A stretch of DNA of 64,000 bases. It comes from Chryseobacterium echinoideorum. GTDB lineage: Bacteria; Bacteroidota; Bacteroidia; Flavobacteriales; Weeksellaceae. The position numbers and the translations under genes are program-made. The notes beneath the pieces were generated by a model that saw nothing but the letters and a program-made list of their open reading frames with translations, did not search any database and had not been told where the DNA came from. The stretch spans positions 1 through 64,000 of the forward strand of contig NZ_VKNW01000015.1 in NCBI RefSeq assembly GCF_007474535.1, given 5' to 3'. How positions within the stretch are numbered: position 1 is the stretch's first letter; each line of letters begins with the position of its first letter. Positions 34,321 to 43,041 of this stretch are shown in pieces.

Positions 34321-35446
34321 TACGAAGTAACAGGCTTTGTCTGTATCTTTCTTCCTGATATTCTTCGTAAAGATTTTCTAATATATCTGATATTAAATCA
34401 AATCCGATTTCTTTTCCCCAAGCCAATAATCCTTTCGGATAATTTACACCTTTCTGCATTGCGAGTTCAAGATCTTCATCACTTGCTATTTTTAATCTTT
34501 TTGCTTCTACCGCTTCATTGATGAGCATTGCCATAATTCTGTGAAAAATATCATCATACAAATTTTCGTTTTTCTCAGCAATTGGTTTTACAGCTCCTTC
34601 GCTATAATCATAGAAACCTTTTCCTGTTTTTCTGCCATGAAGTTTGGCTTCAGACATTCTTTGCTGAAGAAGAGATGGTTTGTATTTCGGATCGTAGAAA
34701 TAATCTTTGTAAACGGTCGTGGTAACCGAGAAATTCACATCCACACCAATTAGATCCATCAGTTCAAAAGGTCCCATTTTAAAGTTTCCCATAGTTTTCA
34801 TGGCTTCATCCACCTGTTCTACCGTTGCGATATTTTCTTCAACAATTCTTAGCGCTTCACCATAGTAAGGACGGGCGATTCTGTTGACGATAAATCCCGG
34901 GATGTCTTTTGCAATAACCGGTGTTTTCCCCCAATCTTTCATCAAATTGTAGATTTTATTCACTAAAGATTTTTCTGTTAATAAAGAGGGAATAACCTCA
35001 ACCAGAGGCATCAACGGAGCCGGATTAAAAAAGTGAATCCCGATGAAACGCTCCGGTTTCTGTAGCTCTGCACCAAGAGAGGTGATGGAAATGGATGATG
35101 TATTGGAACCAATAACACAGCTTTCAGAAATATATTTTTCTAATTCTGTGAAAACTTTGGTTTTGATTTCTTTGTTTTCGATGATGGCTTCAATAATGAG
35201 ATCACATTCTTTGAAATCCTTCAATTCTGTAGCAATGGAAATATTAGTTAAAATTTCGGTCATTTTTTCTGCCGAAATTTTTTGTTTATCAACTAATTTG
35301 GTTAATGTTTTTTCCAAACCTACGGTCGCCGCTTCTACTTGTTTTGCGTTCGCATCATAAACCCAAACTTTGCATCCATTCGTTGCGGCTACTTGTGCAA
35401 TGCCGATTCCCATCGTTCCGGCACCAATAATTCCTACATTTTTCAT
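34313..35446 (-). CDS. paaH: 3-hydroxyadipyl-CoA dehydrogenase
   Basis: NAD-dependent 3-hydroxyacyl-CoA dehydrogenase of the lower phenylacetate pathway, 377 residues. An N-terminal Rossmann motif (VGIIGAGTMGIGIAQVAA, residues 4-21) and the catalytic His in IGIHFFNPAPLMPLVEVI are followed by the C-terminal dimerisation domain (MGPFELMDLIGVDVNF). The last residues and stop lie in a family A repeat. Confidence 0.93.
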   Translation of the reverse strand: MKNVGIIGAGTMGIGIAQVAATNGCKVWVYDANAKQVEAATVGLEKTLTKLVDKQKISAEKMTEILTNISIATELKDFKECDLIIEAIIENKEIKTKVFTELEKYISESCVIGSNTSSISITSLGAELQKPERFIGIHFFNPAPLMPLVEVIPSLLTEKSLVNKIYNLMKDWGKTPVIAKDIPGFIVNRIARPYYGEALRIVEENIATVEQVDEAMKTMGNFKMGPFELMDLIGVDVNFSVTTTVYKDYFYDPKYKPSLLQQRMSEAKLHGRKTGKGFYDYSEGAVKPIAEKNENLYDDIFHRIMAMLINEAVEAKRLKIASDEDLELAMQKGVNYPKGLLAWGKEIGFDLISDILENLYEEYQEERYRQSLLLRKM

Positions 35447-35452
35447 TATTTA

Positions 35453-35527
35453 TAGATGTTAGAAGCCAGAAGTTAGAAGTTAGACTTTTGCTAAATTTCT
35501 AACCTCTAATTTCTAAATTCTATAATT
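35453..35527. repeat. Intergenic inverted repeat, family C copy 1 (paaG-paaH spacer)
   Basis: AGAAGTTAGAAGTTAGAC on the left faces TTTCTAACCTCTAATTTCT on the right. The same words occur at 38362-38426. Confidence 0.7.
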
Positions 35528-36328
35528 TTATTTTCCTTTATAGTTAGGTTTTCTTTTCTCTAAAAATGCACTTACCCCTTCCTTGAAGTCTTCTGTTTCG
35601 GCAGCTTCCTGTTGTAAATCTCCTTCGAGTTCCAATTGTTGTTTCAGTGTATTAGCGTAAGAATGAGCGAACGCTTTTTTGGTTAATTTTAACCCAATTG
35701 TCGGCATACTGGAAACTCTTTCCAAAATTTCCATTGATTTTGAATTGAATTCTTCTTCAGTGAAAACTTCAGCAACTAAACCGTAAGATTTAGATTCTTC
35801 TGCGGATAATTTTTTCCCGGTAAACGCTAAATAATTTGCTAATTGTCTTCCTAATAATTTAGGTAAGAAATATGTTCCTCCTGTATCAGGAATTAACCCA
35901 ATATTAGAGAATGCCTGAGCAAAATAAGCTTTATCATTGGCTAAAACGAAGTCACAAATTAAAGCTAACATCGCACCGGCTCCTACTGCAGGACCATTTA
36001 CTAATGCAACTACAGGTTTTTTGCAATGCGTAATTTCGATTACCAAAGGATTGTAATAATCGGTTACAATTCTTCTGATGATGTCTTCATCGTGATGTTC
36101 GCTTCCTTGAACGAAGGCATCATCCAAATTCTGACCGGAACAAAAAGCTCTTCCCCTTCCTGAAATTGCCACACATCTTACTGTGGGATCGTCACTGCAT
36201 TCTTTTACAAAATCTTTCAGATCTGATAAAGACGGCTTTGTAAGCGCGTTCATGGTATCTGGCTGATTGAGATAAGCAATTTTAAGTTTTCCGTCAAAAT
36301 GCGATTCAATATCAAGTTGTGTGTACAT
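35528..36328 (-). CDS. paaG: Ring-1,2-epoxyphenylacetyl-CoA isomerase
   Basis: Crotonase-fold enzyme converting the epoxide to oxepin-CoA. A 266-residue protein with the oxyanion segments FCSGQNLDDAF and VNGPAVGAGAMLALICD, and the isomerase-type Asp in GLIPDTGGTYFLP where hydratases have Gly/Glu arrangements. This supports paaG over paaF. The ATG at 36328 (MYTQLDIE) is used; the upstream extension is AT-rich and unlikely. No second crotonase (paaF) is seen inside the operon. Confidence 0.9.
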   Translation of the reverse strand: MYTQLDIESHFDGKLKIAYLNQPDTMNALTKPSLSDLKDFVKECSDDPTVRCVAISGRGRAFCSGQNLDDAFVQGSEHHDEDIIRRIVTDYYNPLVIEITHCKKPVVALVNGPAVGAGAMLALICDFVLANDKAYFAQAFSNIGLIPDTGGTYFLPKLLGRQLANYLAFTGKKLSAEESKSYGLVAEVFTEEEFNSKSMEILERVSSMPTIGLKLTKKAFAHSYANTLKQQLELEGDLQQEAAETEDFKEGVSAFLEKRKPNYKGK

Positions 36329-36365
36329 AGTTTTAATTTTTATAATTAATGTAAATTTACGCATA

Positions 36366-36456
36366 AAAATGTAGCAATGTATCAGTTTACCGGTCTAACA
36401 ATATTTGCCGCATTCAAAATTGTTACATATTTACATTGCTCAATTGTTACATTAAT
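36366..36456. repeat. Intergenic inverted repeat, family A copy 3 (paaD-paaG spacer)
   Basis: GTAGCAATGTATCAGTTTAC and right arms TTACATTGCTCAATTGTTAC, ending directly at the paaD stop codon. The CTTCGACAAGCTC core is missing, so only the arms are shared with the other copies. Confidence 0.65.
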
Positions 36457-36921
36457 CTAGTGGCATTTAAAATAATCAAAAGGTTCTAGACAGTCTAAGC
36501 ATTGGTATGAAGCCTTACACAAAGTGGACCCGAATCTGCTGATCTGTTTTGAATTCATAGAACCGCAACGCGGACATTTTTTCGGTTTCCCGATGTGATG
36601 TTCGTCTGCTCCTTTTTCAGGAGGAGTGATTCCGTACACCCGGAGTTTTTCTCTCGCTTCATCCGTTAACCAATCCGTCGTCCAAATCGGAAACATTTTG
36701 GTAACGACTTTCGCATCCCAACCATTTTCCTTCATGATTTTTATGATATCTTCTTCAATGGTAAACATGGCGGGACAGGCAGAATACGTTGGCGTAATTG
36801 TTACTTCGCAAGAATTCTCACTGGTAATTTTCGCTTCTCTTACAATACCCAATTCCACAATATTGATCACAGGAATTTCCGGATCGGGAACCATTTCTAA
36901 TATTTCTAAAGGATTTTTCAA
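36457..36921 (-). CDS. paaD: Phenylacetyl-CoA epoxidase assembly protein PaaD, TTG start
   Basis: A 154-residue protein with an N-terminal MIP18/DUF59 domain (PDPEIPVINIVELGIVREA, CPAMFTIEEDI) and a C-terminal zinc-ribbon (CPRCGSMNSKQI and YQCLDCLEPFDYFKCH). PaaD is thought to help insert iron into the PaaABCE epoxidase. The reading frame starts with TTG at 36921; an in-frame stop is close upstream. The only nearby ATG (residue 10) would remove conserved residues, so TTG is my choice. Confidence 0.88.
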   Translation of the reverse strand: MKNPLEILEMVPDPEIPVINIVELGIVREAKITSENSCEVTITPTYSACPAMFTIEEDIIKIMKENGWDAKVVTKMFPIWTTDWLTDEAREKLRVYGITPPEKGADEHHIGKPKKCPRCGSMNSKQISRFGSTLCKASYQCLDCLEPFDYFKCH

Positions 36922-36944
36922 TATTCTTTAATCTGAAAAGTTTT

Positions 36945-37025
36945 TTAAAACGCAAAGCGCGCTAAGTTTTTTTTGACTACTAAATGTTTTTAAGTTCGCA
37001 AAGGCGTTTCACTCAGCAAAGTCAA
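36945..37025. repeat. Interspersed repeat-like sequence, family E
   Basis: AAACGCAAAGCGCGCTAAG and, further on, TTCGCAAAGGCGTTTCACTC. It resembles the 'cgcaaag' type of dispersed repeat seen in many Bacteroidetes genomes. No second copy was found in this window, so the family call rests on general familiarity. Confidence 0.4.
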
Positions 37026-37051
37026 CAAAATATAAATCTAACAGTTGCAAA

Positions 37052-37597
37052 TCATCTATAAATAAACTTATCATTTGCATCGACTAAATCATGAAACTGA
37101 TGTTCGCAATGCCTCACGTAATCACCAACTAATGCTATGTGATTTCTAACAACCTTTCTTTTAGGAATCACACCAATATAATTATTCTCACCTTCAAGAA
37201 GAAAATAATTATCATAAATTTCTTTAATCCTTATTTTTTTTCTGAATGTTGTTGAATGAAAAACTAGATTTTCACCAATTTTTGGTTGTTCTTTGTGACC
37301 TATTGGAGAGATTTTATACAGTCTGATGTTTTTTTCTTCTCTATTTTTAAGTACTTCGGAACTTAATGGATTTTTAGAATTAATATGTGAAAAAACTATC
37401 TCTTCATTGTCAAAACGTTTTTCTTCAAGATTTTCAATAATTCTTTGTTCAATTTCCCAAAATAAATTTGAATGTACGGATTTTAAAACCGCTTTTTCAA
37501 CAGGAAAACCGTTTTCCACATTATCTAATTCAATAATTATCCCATAATTTGTGAGAATGTTCGAATTGATAACTTGATATTTTATTTTGAAATCCAT
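37052..37597 (-). CDS. Unrecognised protein inserted between paaC and paaD (orf181)
   Basis: A 181-residue protein starting MDFKIKYQVINSNILTNYGI, 7 nt after the paaC stop. It seems to consist of an N-terminal region with helix QRIIENLEEKRFDNEEIVF and a C-terminal region rich in beta strands and basic residues (VIPKRKVVRNHIALVGDYV, RHCEHQFHDLVD). No family recognised. The gene is AT-richer than its paa neighbours. PaaC and PaaD are usually adjacent, so this looks like a later insertion; the coding frame is intact. Confidence 0.6.
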   Translation of the reverse strand: MDFKIKYQVINSNILTNYGIIIELDNVENGFPVEKAVLKSVHSNLFWEIEQRIIENLEEKRFDNEEIVFSHINSKNPLSSEVLKNREEKNIRLYKISPIGHKEQPKIGENLVFHSTTFRKKIRIKEIYDNYFLLEGENNYIGVIPKRKVVRNHIALVGDYVRHCEHQFHDLVDANDKFIYR

Positions 37598-37604
37598 ATT
37601 AATC

Positions 37605-38354
37605 TTACCAAGTACAACCCGGATACGCTCTCTGCATATACTGCAATTCACAAAGAATATATCCAAAATATTCTGTGTGGTAACCTGTTCTTGATTTTGG
37701 CTGCATGAAAGGATTTGTAGGGTATTCTAAACCAAAGTCCGTAAAGTCTTTTTGTGTAATCACAAGAAATTCTTCGTAAAGAGCGTCTGAATTCGGAGCA
37801 ATATTTAAAGCTATCAAATCATCTTCTCCTTCTGTTTTTGCAAACAAACCTTTGGTATATTCCCAAATATTTTCGATTGCTTTTTCTAAACGGGATTTAC
37901 TTTCTTCAGTTCCCTGAGCGAAAATTTTCATCCATGAAGCAGCGTGAGTATAATGATATCTTACTTCTTTCAAAGATTTCTGAGCAATAGCAGAAAGTTC
38001 TTCATTCGTAGAATTTGATAATGCTTCGTACATCAGTTTCTGGTATACTGCAAAAACATACACTTTTAAAATCGTCTGAGCATAATCTTCGTTCGGAAGT
38101 TCTGTCCAGTGTGCATTCAAATATTCGTGTTCATATCTTAAAAAGGCGATATCATCTTCAGATTTTCCGTCGTCTAAAAGTCTTGAAGCGTACACGTAAA
38201 AGTTATTTGCCTGACCAAGCTCATCCAACGCGATATTCGTTAATGCAATATCTTCCTCTAAATAAGGACCTTCACCGCACCACGCAGACAAACGCTGTCC
38301 CATAATGAAACTGTCGTCTGCTAGTTTTAATAAATAATTATATAATGGGTTCAT
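37605..38354 (-). CDS. paaC: Phenylacetyl-CoA 1,2-epoxidase subunit PaaC
   Basis: Structural, non-catalytic ferritin-like subunit that pairs with PaaA in the multicomponent epoxidase. It has 249 residues, all helical. Family segments are LADDSFIMGQRLSAWCGEGP, ALDELGQANNFYVYASRLL and ARYHYTHA-like VRYHYTHAASWMKI. The C terminus LQYMQRAYPGCTW is the normal PaaC ending, so it is not truncated by the following insertion. Confidence 0.94.
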   Translation of the reverse strand: MNPLYNYLLKLADDSFIMGQRLSAWCGEGPYLEEDIALTNIALDELGQANNFYVYASRLLDDGKSEDDIAFLRYEHEYLNAHWTELPNEDYAQTILKVYVFAVYQKLMYEALSNSTNEELSAIAQKSLKEVRYHYTHAASWMKIFAQGTEESKSRLEKAIENIWEYTKGLFAKTEGEDDLIALNIAPNSDALYEEFLVITQKDFTDFGLEYPTNPFMQPKSRTGYHTEYFGYILCELQYMQRAYPGCTW

Positions 38355-38361
38355 TTTTTTT

Positions 38362-38426
38362 ATAGAATTTAGATATTAGAGGTTAGATATTAGACTAAAT
38401 TCTAGAATCTAACTTCTAACTTCTTT
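38362..38426. repeat. Intergenic inverted repeat, family C copy 2 (paaB-paaC spacer)
   Basis: ATTAGAGGTTAGATATTAGA on the left faces TCTAACTTCTAACTTCT on the right, as in the copy at 35453. Confidence 0.7.
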
Positions 38427-38427
38427 A

Positions 38428-38709
38428 TTACATATTTTTTACATCGTTTGGAATGTCGTAGAACGTCGGGTGACGGTATAATTTGTCATCAGCCGGATCG
38501 AAGAAAGCTTCTTTATCCACTCCTTCTGAAGTTACAATGTATTTGCTTGGAACCACCCAGACTGAAGTTCCCTCCTTTCTTCTTGTATAAACGTCTCTTG
38601 CGTTTTGTAAAGCCATTTCTGCTGTTGGCGCCTGTACAATTCCAACATGTTTGTGAGATAATCCCGGTTTAGTCTGAATAAACACTTCCCACATATCTAA
38701 ATTTGCCAT
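38428..38709 (-). CDS. paaB: Phenylacetyl-CoA 1,2-epoxidase subunit PaaB
   Basis: Small 93-residue subunit bridging PaaAC heterodimers. Typical features are MWEVFIQTKPGLSHKHVGIV, TAEMALQNARDVYTRRKEG and SVWVVPSKYIVTS. Length is normal. It lies between paaA and paaC, as in characterised clusters. Confidence 0.95.
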   Translation of the reverse strand: MANLDMWEVFIQTKPGLSHKHVGIVQAPTAEMALQNARDVYTRRKEGTSVWVVPSKYIVTSEGVDKEAFFDPADDKLYRHPTFYDIPNDVKNM

Positions 38710-38711
38710 AT

Positions 38712-38836
38712 TCTAATTTGAAAATTTGAGAATTAGTTAATTTGAAAATTGATGAATCTGAGTAATTGAAAATTTGAGAATAATGAACGTGATTAAGGTC
38801 ATTTTCAAATTTCCAAATTAGCACATTTTCAAATTA
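38712..38836. repeat. Intergenic inverted repeat, family B copy 2 (paaA-paaB spacer)
   Basis: AATTTGAAAATTTGAGAATT on the left and TTTCCAAATTAGCACATTTT on the right, the same words as at 31369-31449, with extra internal copies. The right end contains the paaA stop codon (38834-38836). Confidence 0.75.
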
Positions 38837-39772
38837 TATTACTTCCTTTTGTTGTTTTTCTGCGAAAGCCGCCGCCGCTTCTTTTACCCAAGAATTTTCT
38901 CTCTGTGCTTTTCTCTTGGTTTCGATACGTTTTTTGTTGGCAGGTCCGTTTCCTTTCAATATTTCCATAAATTCATCCCAAGGAAGTTGTCCGAAATCGT
39001 AATGCTGTCTTTCTTCATTCCATTTCAAATCTGGGTCTGGAATCGTTAATCCTAAAAATTCTGCCTGAGAAACGGTAACATCAATAAATCTTTGACGAAG
39101 ACTGTCATTGCTTTCTCTTTTCACTCTGTAATTCATAGAAATTTTAGAGTTTGGCGAACTGTCGTCATTGGGACCAAACATCATCAAAGCCGGCCACCAG
39201 AAACGGTTTAACGAAGCCTGAGCCATTTCCTTCTGTTGTTTTGTTCCACGGCAAAGTGCCATCAAAATCTCGTAACCCTGTCTTTGGTGGAAAGATTCTT
39301 CTTTGCATATTTTTACCATAGCTCTTGAATAAGGACCATAAGAATTCCCCATCAACATAACCTGATTCATAATCGCAGCACCATCAACCAACCAACCGAT
39401 TGCTCCGATATCTGCCCAGCTCAAAGTAGGATAATTGAAAATACTTGAATATTTTGCTTTTCCTTCCAACATATCTTCATAAGTCGCGTCTCTGTCTGCT
39501 CTGATCGTTCCGTTTCCTAAAGTTTCAGTAGCCGAATAAAGGTATAAACCATGACCTGCCTCATCCTGAACTTTCGCCAGAAGAGCCATTTTTCTTCTCA
39601 ATGAAGGTGCTCTTGAAATCCAGTTGGCTTCCGGCAACATTCCTACAATTTCAGAATGGGCGTGCTGTGAAATCTGACGAACCAATAGTTTTCTGTAATC
39701 ATCGGGCATTACATCTTTTGGTTCTACTTTATTTTCGTCGTGTACGTATTGTACAAATTTTTCTAAATCCAT
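38834..39772 (-). CDS. paaA: Phenylacetyl-CoA 1,2-epoxidase catalytic subunit PaaA
   Basis: Diiron oxygenase subunit that inserts oxygen into the aromatic ring of phenylacetyl-CoA. A 312-residue protein with carboxylate/His iron-ligand motifs [11 protein letters not shown] and [19 protein letters not shown]. The C-terminal [10 protein letters not shown] lies in the adjacent repeat. The ATG at 39772 ([10 protein letters not shown]) is used; the TTG three codons upstream is weaker. Downstream of paaE, upstream of paaB. Confidence 0.96.
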   Translation of the reverse strand: MDLEKFVQYVHDENKVEPKDVMPDDYRKLLVRQISQHAHSEIVGMLPEANWISRAPSLRRKMALLAKVQDEAGHGLYLYSATETLGNGTIRADRDATYEDMLEGKAKYSSIFNYPTLSWADIGAIGWLVDGAAIMNQVMLMGNSYGPYSRAMVKICKEESFHQRQGYEILMALCRGTKQQKEMAQASLNRFWWPALMMFGPNDDSSPNSKISMNYRVKRESNDSLRQRFIDVTVSQAEFLGLTIPDPDLKWNEERQHYDFGQLPWDEFMEILKGNGPANKKRIETKRKAQRENSWVKEAAAAFAEKQQKEVI

Positions 39773-39781
39773 AACTTTCAA

Positions 39782-39886
39782 TTTAGCAATGTATCAGTTT
39801 AGCAATGTACCAATTAGAGATGCTTCGACAAGCTCAGCATGACAGTGATTGTTACACTGGTAAATTGTTAGATTGTTATAATAATT
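39782..39886. repeat. Intergenic inverted repeat, family A copy 4 (paaE-paaA spacer)
   Basis: GCAATGTATCAGTTTAGCAA on the left, core GATGCTTCGACAAGCTCAG (identical to that at 32069) and the right arm CTGGTAAATTGTTAGATTGT. It fills the whole spacer between paaE and paaA. Confidence 0.8.
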
Positions 39887-40972
39887 TTAAACATCATAAT
39901 TAAGCATCACCACATTCGTTGTCGGGTGACATTGACAGGTAAGAACGTACCCTCTGGCTACTTCTTCTTCGGTAAGCGCGTAGTTTTTTTCCATGAAAAC
40001 TTCACCTTCCAAAACTTCGGCTTTACACGTACAACATACTCCTCCTTTGCATGCAAAAGGTACAGGAAGATTGTCTTTCAATGCTTTATCTAAGATACTC
40101 TCTTTTTTTGAATTCAGGTGGAAAGAATATTCATCATCATCAATAATCACCGTTACCATACTTTCAATGTTGGCAATCGCTTTGAACTCATCGCTCATTT
40201 CTTCCGTATTTTCTTCGTCAGGAGCGGTGAAATATTCAAATAAAACCTGAATTGCCGGTACTTTTTTATCTTTCTTTAAATAATCTGCAATCCCTTTGAT
40301 CATTTCCGAGGGTCCGCAAATGAAGTAAGTGGCTTCTTTCACATCAATATCCGCATATCTTTCAAACAAAAGCTCCAGTTTATCCGGACAGATTCTTCCT
40401 TCAAAAATAGGATCTTCATGCTTTTCACGGCTAACCAAGTAGACTACTTTCAGCCTTCCGTTAAACTGCTCTACCAACCTCTCAATTTCTGCCTTTTTCA
40501 TTATGTGATTCATGCTCCTGTTGCTGTAAAACAGATAAGCATTTGAGTTTGGTTCCTGATAAAGACTTTCTTTAAGATTCGATAAAACTGGAGAAATCCC
40601 GCTTCCTGCTGCCAAACCCACATACGTTTTTACGTTGGTAGGATGATACGAAGTATTGAAACCACCCATCGGAGGCATCACTTCCAAAATCTCATCCATG
40701 TGGAGATGCTCATTGAAATAGCCGGAAACTTTTCCTCCTTCCAGTAATTTTACCAGAACTTCCAGCGTATTGCTTTTCTCGCTGGGTGCATTGCAAATGG
40801 AATAAGAACGTCTCTCTTCGTTTCCATTAACCATCAATTTAAAATTAAGATACTGACCTTGTTTGAATCTGAATTTATCTTTCAGCTCCTCCGGAATCTC
40901 AACAGCTACACTCACCGCATCGTTGGTATCTTTCTCGACCTTAACGGTTTTTAGTTTATAAAATGAATTCAT
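39887..40972 (-). CDS. paaE: Phenylacetyl-CoA 1,2-epoxidase reductase subunit PaaE
   Basis: Ferredoxin-NADP-type reductase that feeds electrons to PaaA. In this 361-residue protein, an FAD-binding domain at the N terminus (EERRSYSICNAPSEKSN) and an NAD domain (VGLAAGSGISPVLSNLKE, TYFICGPSEMIKG) are followed by a plant-type 2Fe-2S domain with CKGGVCCTC and a later Cys in VLTCQCHP. It is the first gene of the operon here, ahead of paaA, rather than after paaD as in E. coli. A candidate operator lies 47 nt upstream. Confidence 0.94.
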   Translation of the reverse strand: MNSFYKLKTVKVEKDTNDAVSVAVEIPEELKDKFRFKQGQYLNFKLMVNGNEERRSYSICNAPSEKSNTLEVLVKLLEGGKVSGYFNEHLHMDEILEVMPPMGGFNTSYHPTNVKTYVGLAAGSGISPVLSNLKESLYQEPNSNAYLFYSNRSMNHIMKKAEIERLVEQFNGRLKVVYLVSREKHEDPIFEGRICPDKLELLFERYADIDVKEATYFICGPSEMIKGIADYLKKDKKVPAIQVLFEYFTAPDEENTEEMSDEFKAIANIESMVTVIIDDDEYSFHLNSKKESILDKALKDNLPVPFACKGGVCCTCKAEVLEGEVFMEKNYALTEEEVARGYVLTCQCHPTTNVVMLNYDV

Positions 40973-41018
40973 TATTTTTATAAAGTAATCTTTAATTCTT
41001 AGCTTTTACTAAAACTAA

Positions 41019-41032
41019 CTAACACTTGTTAG
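41019..41032. promoter_or_regulatory. Candidate operator at the head of the paa operon
   Basis: CTAACACTTGTTAG is a perfect 6-bp inverted repeat around a 2-bp spacer. The flanks extend the symmetry with AA before and GTT after. It lies 47-60 nt before the paaE ATG, next to a -7-like TAGTTTTA on the same strand. TetR-family PaaR repressors control paa operons in other bacteria, but no regulator gene is in the window. Confidence 0.45.
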
Positions 41033-41069
41033 GTTGTAAATTTAAAAATAATTTTACGGATAGCAAAAT

Positions 41070-42410
41070 TTATCTTGAATCATGCTGATTGATTTTTTTT
41101 ATTTCTAAAACTTTCGATGTTCGTAAGTTGTCTGAAACCTTTCCTGTTCTGGCAAATTCTGCCCAAAGTGCACGGATTTTTTTACCTTCTTCAAAAATAT
41201 CTTTCCATACAATATCTTTCATAAGTTGGGAATTTTTCCATGCCTTTTCATTCGCAAATATCAAGGGAAGATCTATACAATGAGAAGCTCCGGTGTAACT
41301 TTTATCTGACAAAGAATAAATTTTATACAGATAAATATTTCCACCTCCCTTCGCATAATTTTCCGCAAAAATATGAGCAGGTTTTTCGTAAATGGATTTT
41401 GTGGTCGATCGTACAATTCTATTGAGAATTTTTTCAGGAAGATAAGTATACAATCCTTCTTGGGCTGTCTTTACATAAAATGCAGTCTCATCATGATTTG
41501 AACCGATCAAAACGTCATATTTAGAAGCATTTTTTTTCCACAAACCTAAACTTTCTTCTTCTTTACAAAGAGGAGGAAAGCCATATTGAGTGCAAAAAGG
41601 CATGGAAGTCTTTAACCCGTACTTTCTGAAAGATGGCAAAACGCCTTCATAGCTGTCTACCATTTTCAGGGCATCTTTTTCATTTTTCAGCACCTCTGTT
41701 TTACGAAAAAATTCTTTTGACATTTGCTGTCTTTTATGCCTGAAACCGAGGGGTGCACTCTGAATAATAGCCCTGTGAAACAATCTTTCTACACCTTCTG
41801 AAATCATCAGATGAGCAATAGCATCACCGCCGGAAGACTGTCCGAAAAGTGTAATGTTGTTTTTATCCCCGCCAAAATCTTCAATATAATTCTGAATCCA
41901 TTCTAAGGCTTTAATAATATCAAACAAACCTAAATTAGCAGGTCTTTCATCATTTCCGCCTAAAAAACCGAACAAACCCAATCGGTAAGAGAGTGAAACC
42001 ACCATTATATTTTGCTCTTTTACCCAAACTGAAGGGTCTGAAGTTGGCAAACTTCCACATCCAATTTCATAAGACCCGCCATGAATCCAAACAATAACAG
42101 GAAATTTCTCGATACTTTGTGAAATTACAGGACGAGTAATGGTAAGAAATTGCGGTGATTCGTCGGGTTGAAAATCATCGGGATCAGTCTTTTGTATCAA
42201 GCGATCTAATAAGGGACTGATTTTTTGCGGACAAACGGGAGTTTTATGGAACAGCTGTTCAGAGTCTTTTTCTTTTAAGCCAACCGGAAGCTTAAATCTT
42301 TCTGAACGCGCATAACGAATATTTTTAATTTTTAAAACGTCATTTTCACAAATTGCGAGAATATTTCCGAAAGAAGTGTGAAATGTATGAGTTTTAGCCT
42401 GATTTTGCAT
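41070..42410 (-). CDS. Type B carboxylesterase
   Basis: A 446-residue alpha/beta-hydrolase of the carboxylesterase B family. The oxyanion segment is VIVWIHGGSYEIGCGS and the nucleophile elbow GQSSGGDAIAHL. An acidic member probably lies in the DVLIGSNHDETAF region and the His in GASHCIDLP near the C terminus. No signal peptide is visible, so it is probably cytoplasmic. It may hydrolyse aromatic or aliphatic esters; its location next to the paa operon is suggestive but the two promoters are separate. Confidence 0.85.
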   Translation of the reverse strand: MQNQAKTHTFHTSFGNILAICENDVLKIKNIRYARSERFKLPVGLKEKDSEQLFHKTPVCPQKISPLLDRLIQKTDPDDFQPDESPQFLTITRPVISQSIEKFPVIVWIHGGSYEIGCGSLPTSDPSVWVKEQNIMVVSLSYRLGLFGFLGGNDERPANLGLFDIIKALEWIQNYIEDFGGDKNNITLFGQSSGGDAIAHLMISEGVERLFHRAIIQSAPLGFRHKRQQMSKEFFRKTEVLKNEKDALKMVDSYEGVLPSFRKYGLKTSMPFCTQYGFPPLCKEEESLGLWKKNASKYDVLIGSNHDETAFYVKTAQEGLYTYLPEKILNRIVRSTTKSIYEKPAHIFAENYAKGGGNIYLYKIYSLSDKSYTGASHCIDLPLIFANEKAWKNSQLMKDIVWKDIFEEGKKIRALWAEFARTGKVSDNLRTSKVLEIKKINQHDSR

Positions 42411-42542
42411 TCTAATTATAATACTTTCAACTATAAATGTAAGATTAAATCAGGAATTAAATGTTTTTTGTAAAGCTAATTTTATTAAAATTAACTTTAT
42501 TTTATAAAGAAATCATTAAAGGATTTTTATTCAAAACAAAAA

Positions 42543-42566
42543 ATGCCCCAGTTTATACTGAGGCAT
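42543..42566 (-). terminator. Terminator of the DUF3467 gene
   Basis: ATGCCCCAGT/ACTGAGGCAT stem with one mismatch and a 4-nt loop, followed leftward by a TTTTTTG tract, 24 nt after the DUF3467 stop. Confidence 0.75.
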
Positions 42567-42590
42567 CTTTATCTTGATTAAGAAAAAATC

Positions 42591-42899
42591 TTAAGCGTTT
42601 ACGTTGTTACCACCTAATACGAAAGGTTCAACTTCTTTGATTTCTCCAAACTGCTGCTCATAGTTGGCAACATTTTGCTGAAGTGCAGCTAAAACTCTTT
42701 TCGCATGAAGCGGAGCCAAGATCACTCTTGATCTTACGTTTGCTTGTTGCACACCCGGCATTAACTGGATGAAATCTACAACGAACTCAGATGGAGAGTG
42801 GTTTACTAAAGCTAAGTTACAGTACACTCCTGAAGCGATCATTTCGTTTAGTTGGATGTTGATGTTTCCGTCTTGTGGATTTTGATTTTGATTGTCCAT
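42591..42899 (-). CDS. DUF3467 domain protein
   Basis: A 102-residue acidic protein with Asn/Gln-rich ends. The central segment (GVYCNLALVNHSPSEFVVDF, then PGVQQANVRSRVILAPLHAK) is the DUF3467 signature as I recall it from Bacteroidetes. Its function is unknown. It is 142 nt downstream of rpoC on the same strand, and may be part of the rpoBC transcript. Confidence 0.85.
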   Translation of the reverse strand: MDNQNQNPQDGNINIQLNEMIASGVYCNLALVNHSPSEFVVDFIQLMPGVQQANVRSRVILAPLHAKRVLAALQQNVANYEQQFGEIKEVEPFVLGGNNVNA

Positions 42900-43041
42900 T
42901 TTTTGTTTAATGTTTTTGTTTTAAAATTCAAGGTTCAAAAATAAATAAAACTTTGAACCCTGAACATTAATTTATAATTATTTTTTTGAATTAAGGATTC
43001 GGTATATGAAAGGCATATAGCGAAACACAAAATTCTTTTTA

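Noticed and set aside
31369-39886. paa spacer repeats considered as insertion sequences
   Set aside because: They are only about 65-125 bp, have no transposase, and lack clear target duplications; described as non-coding repeats instead.
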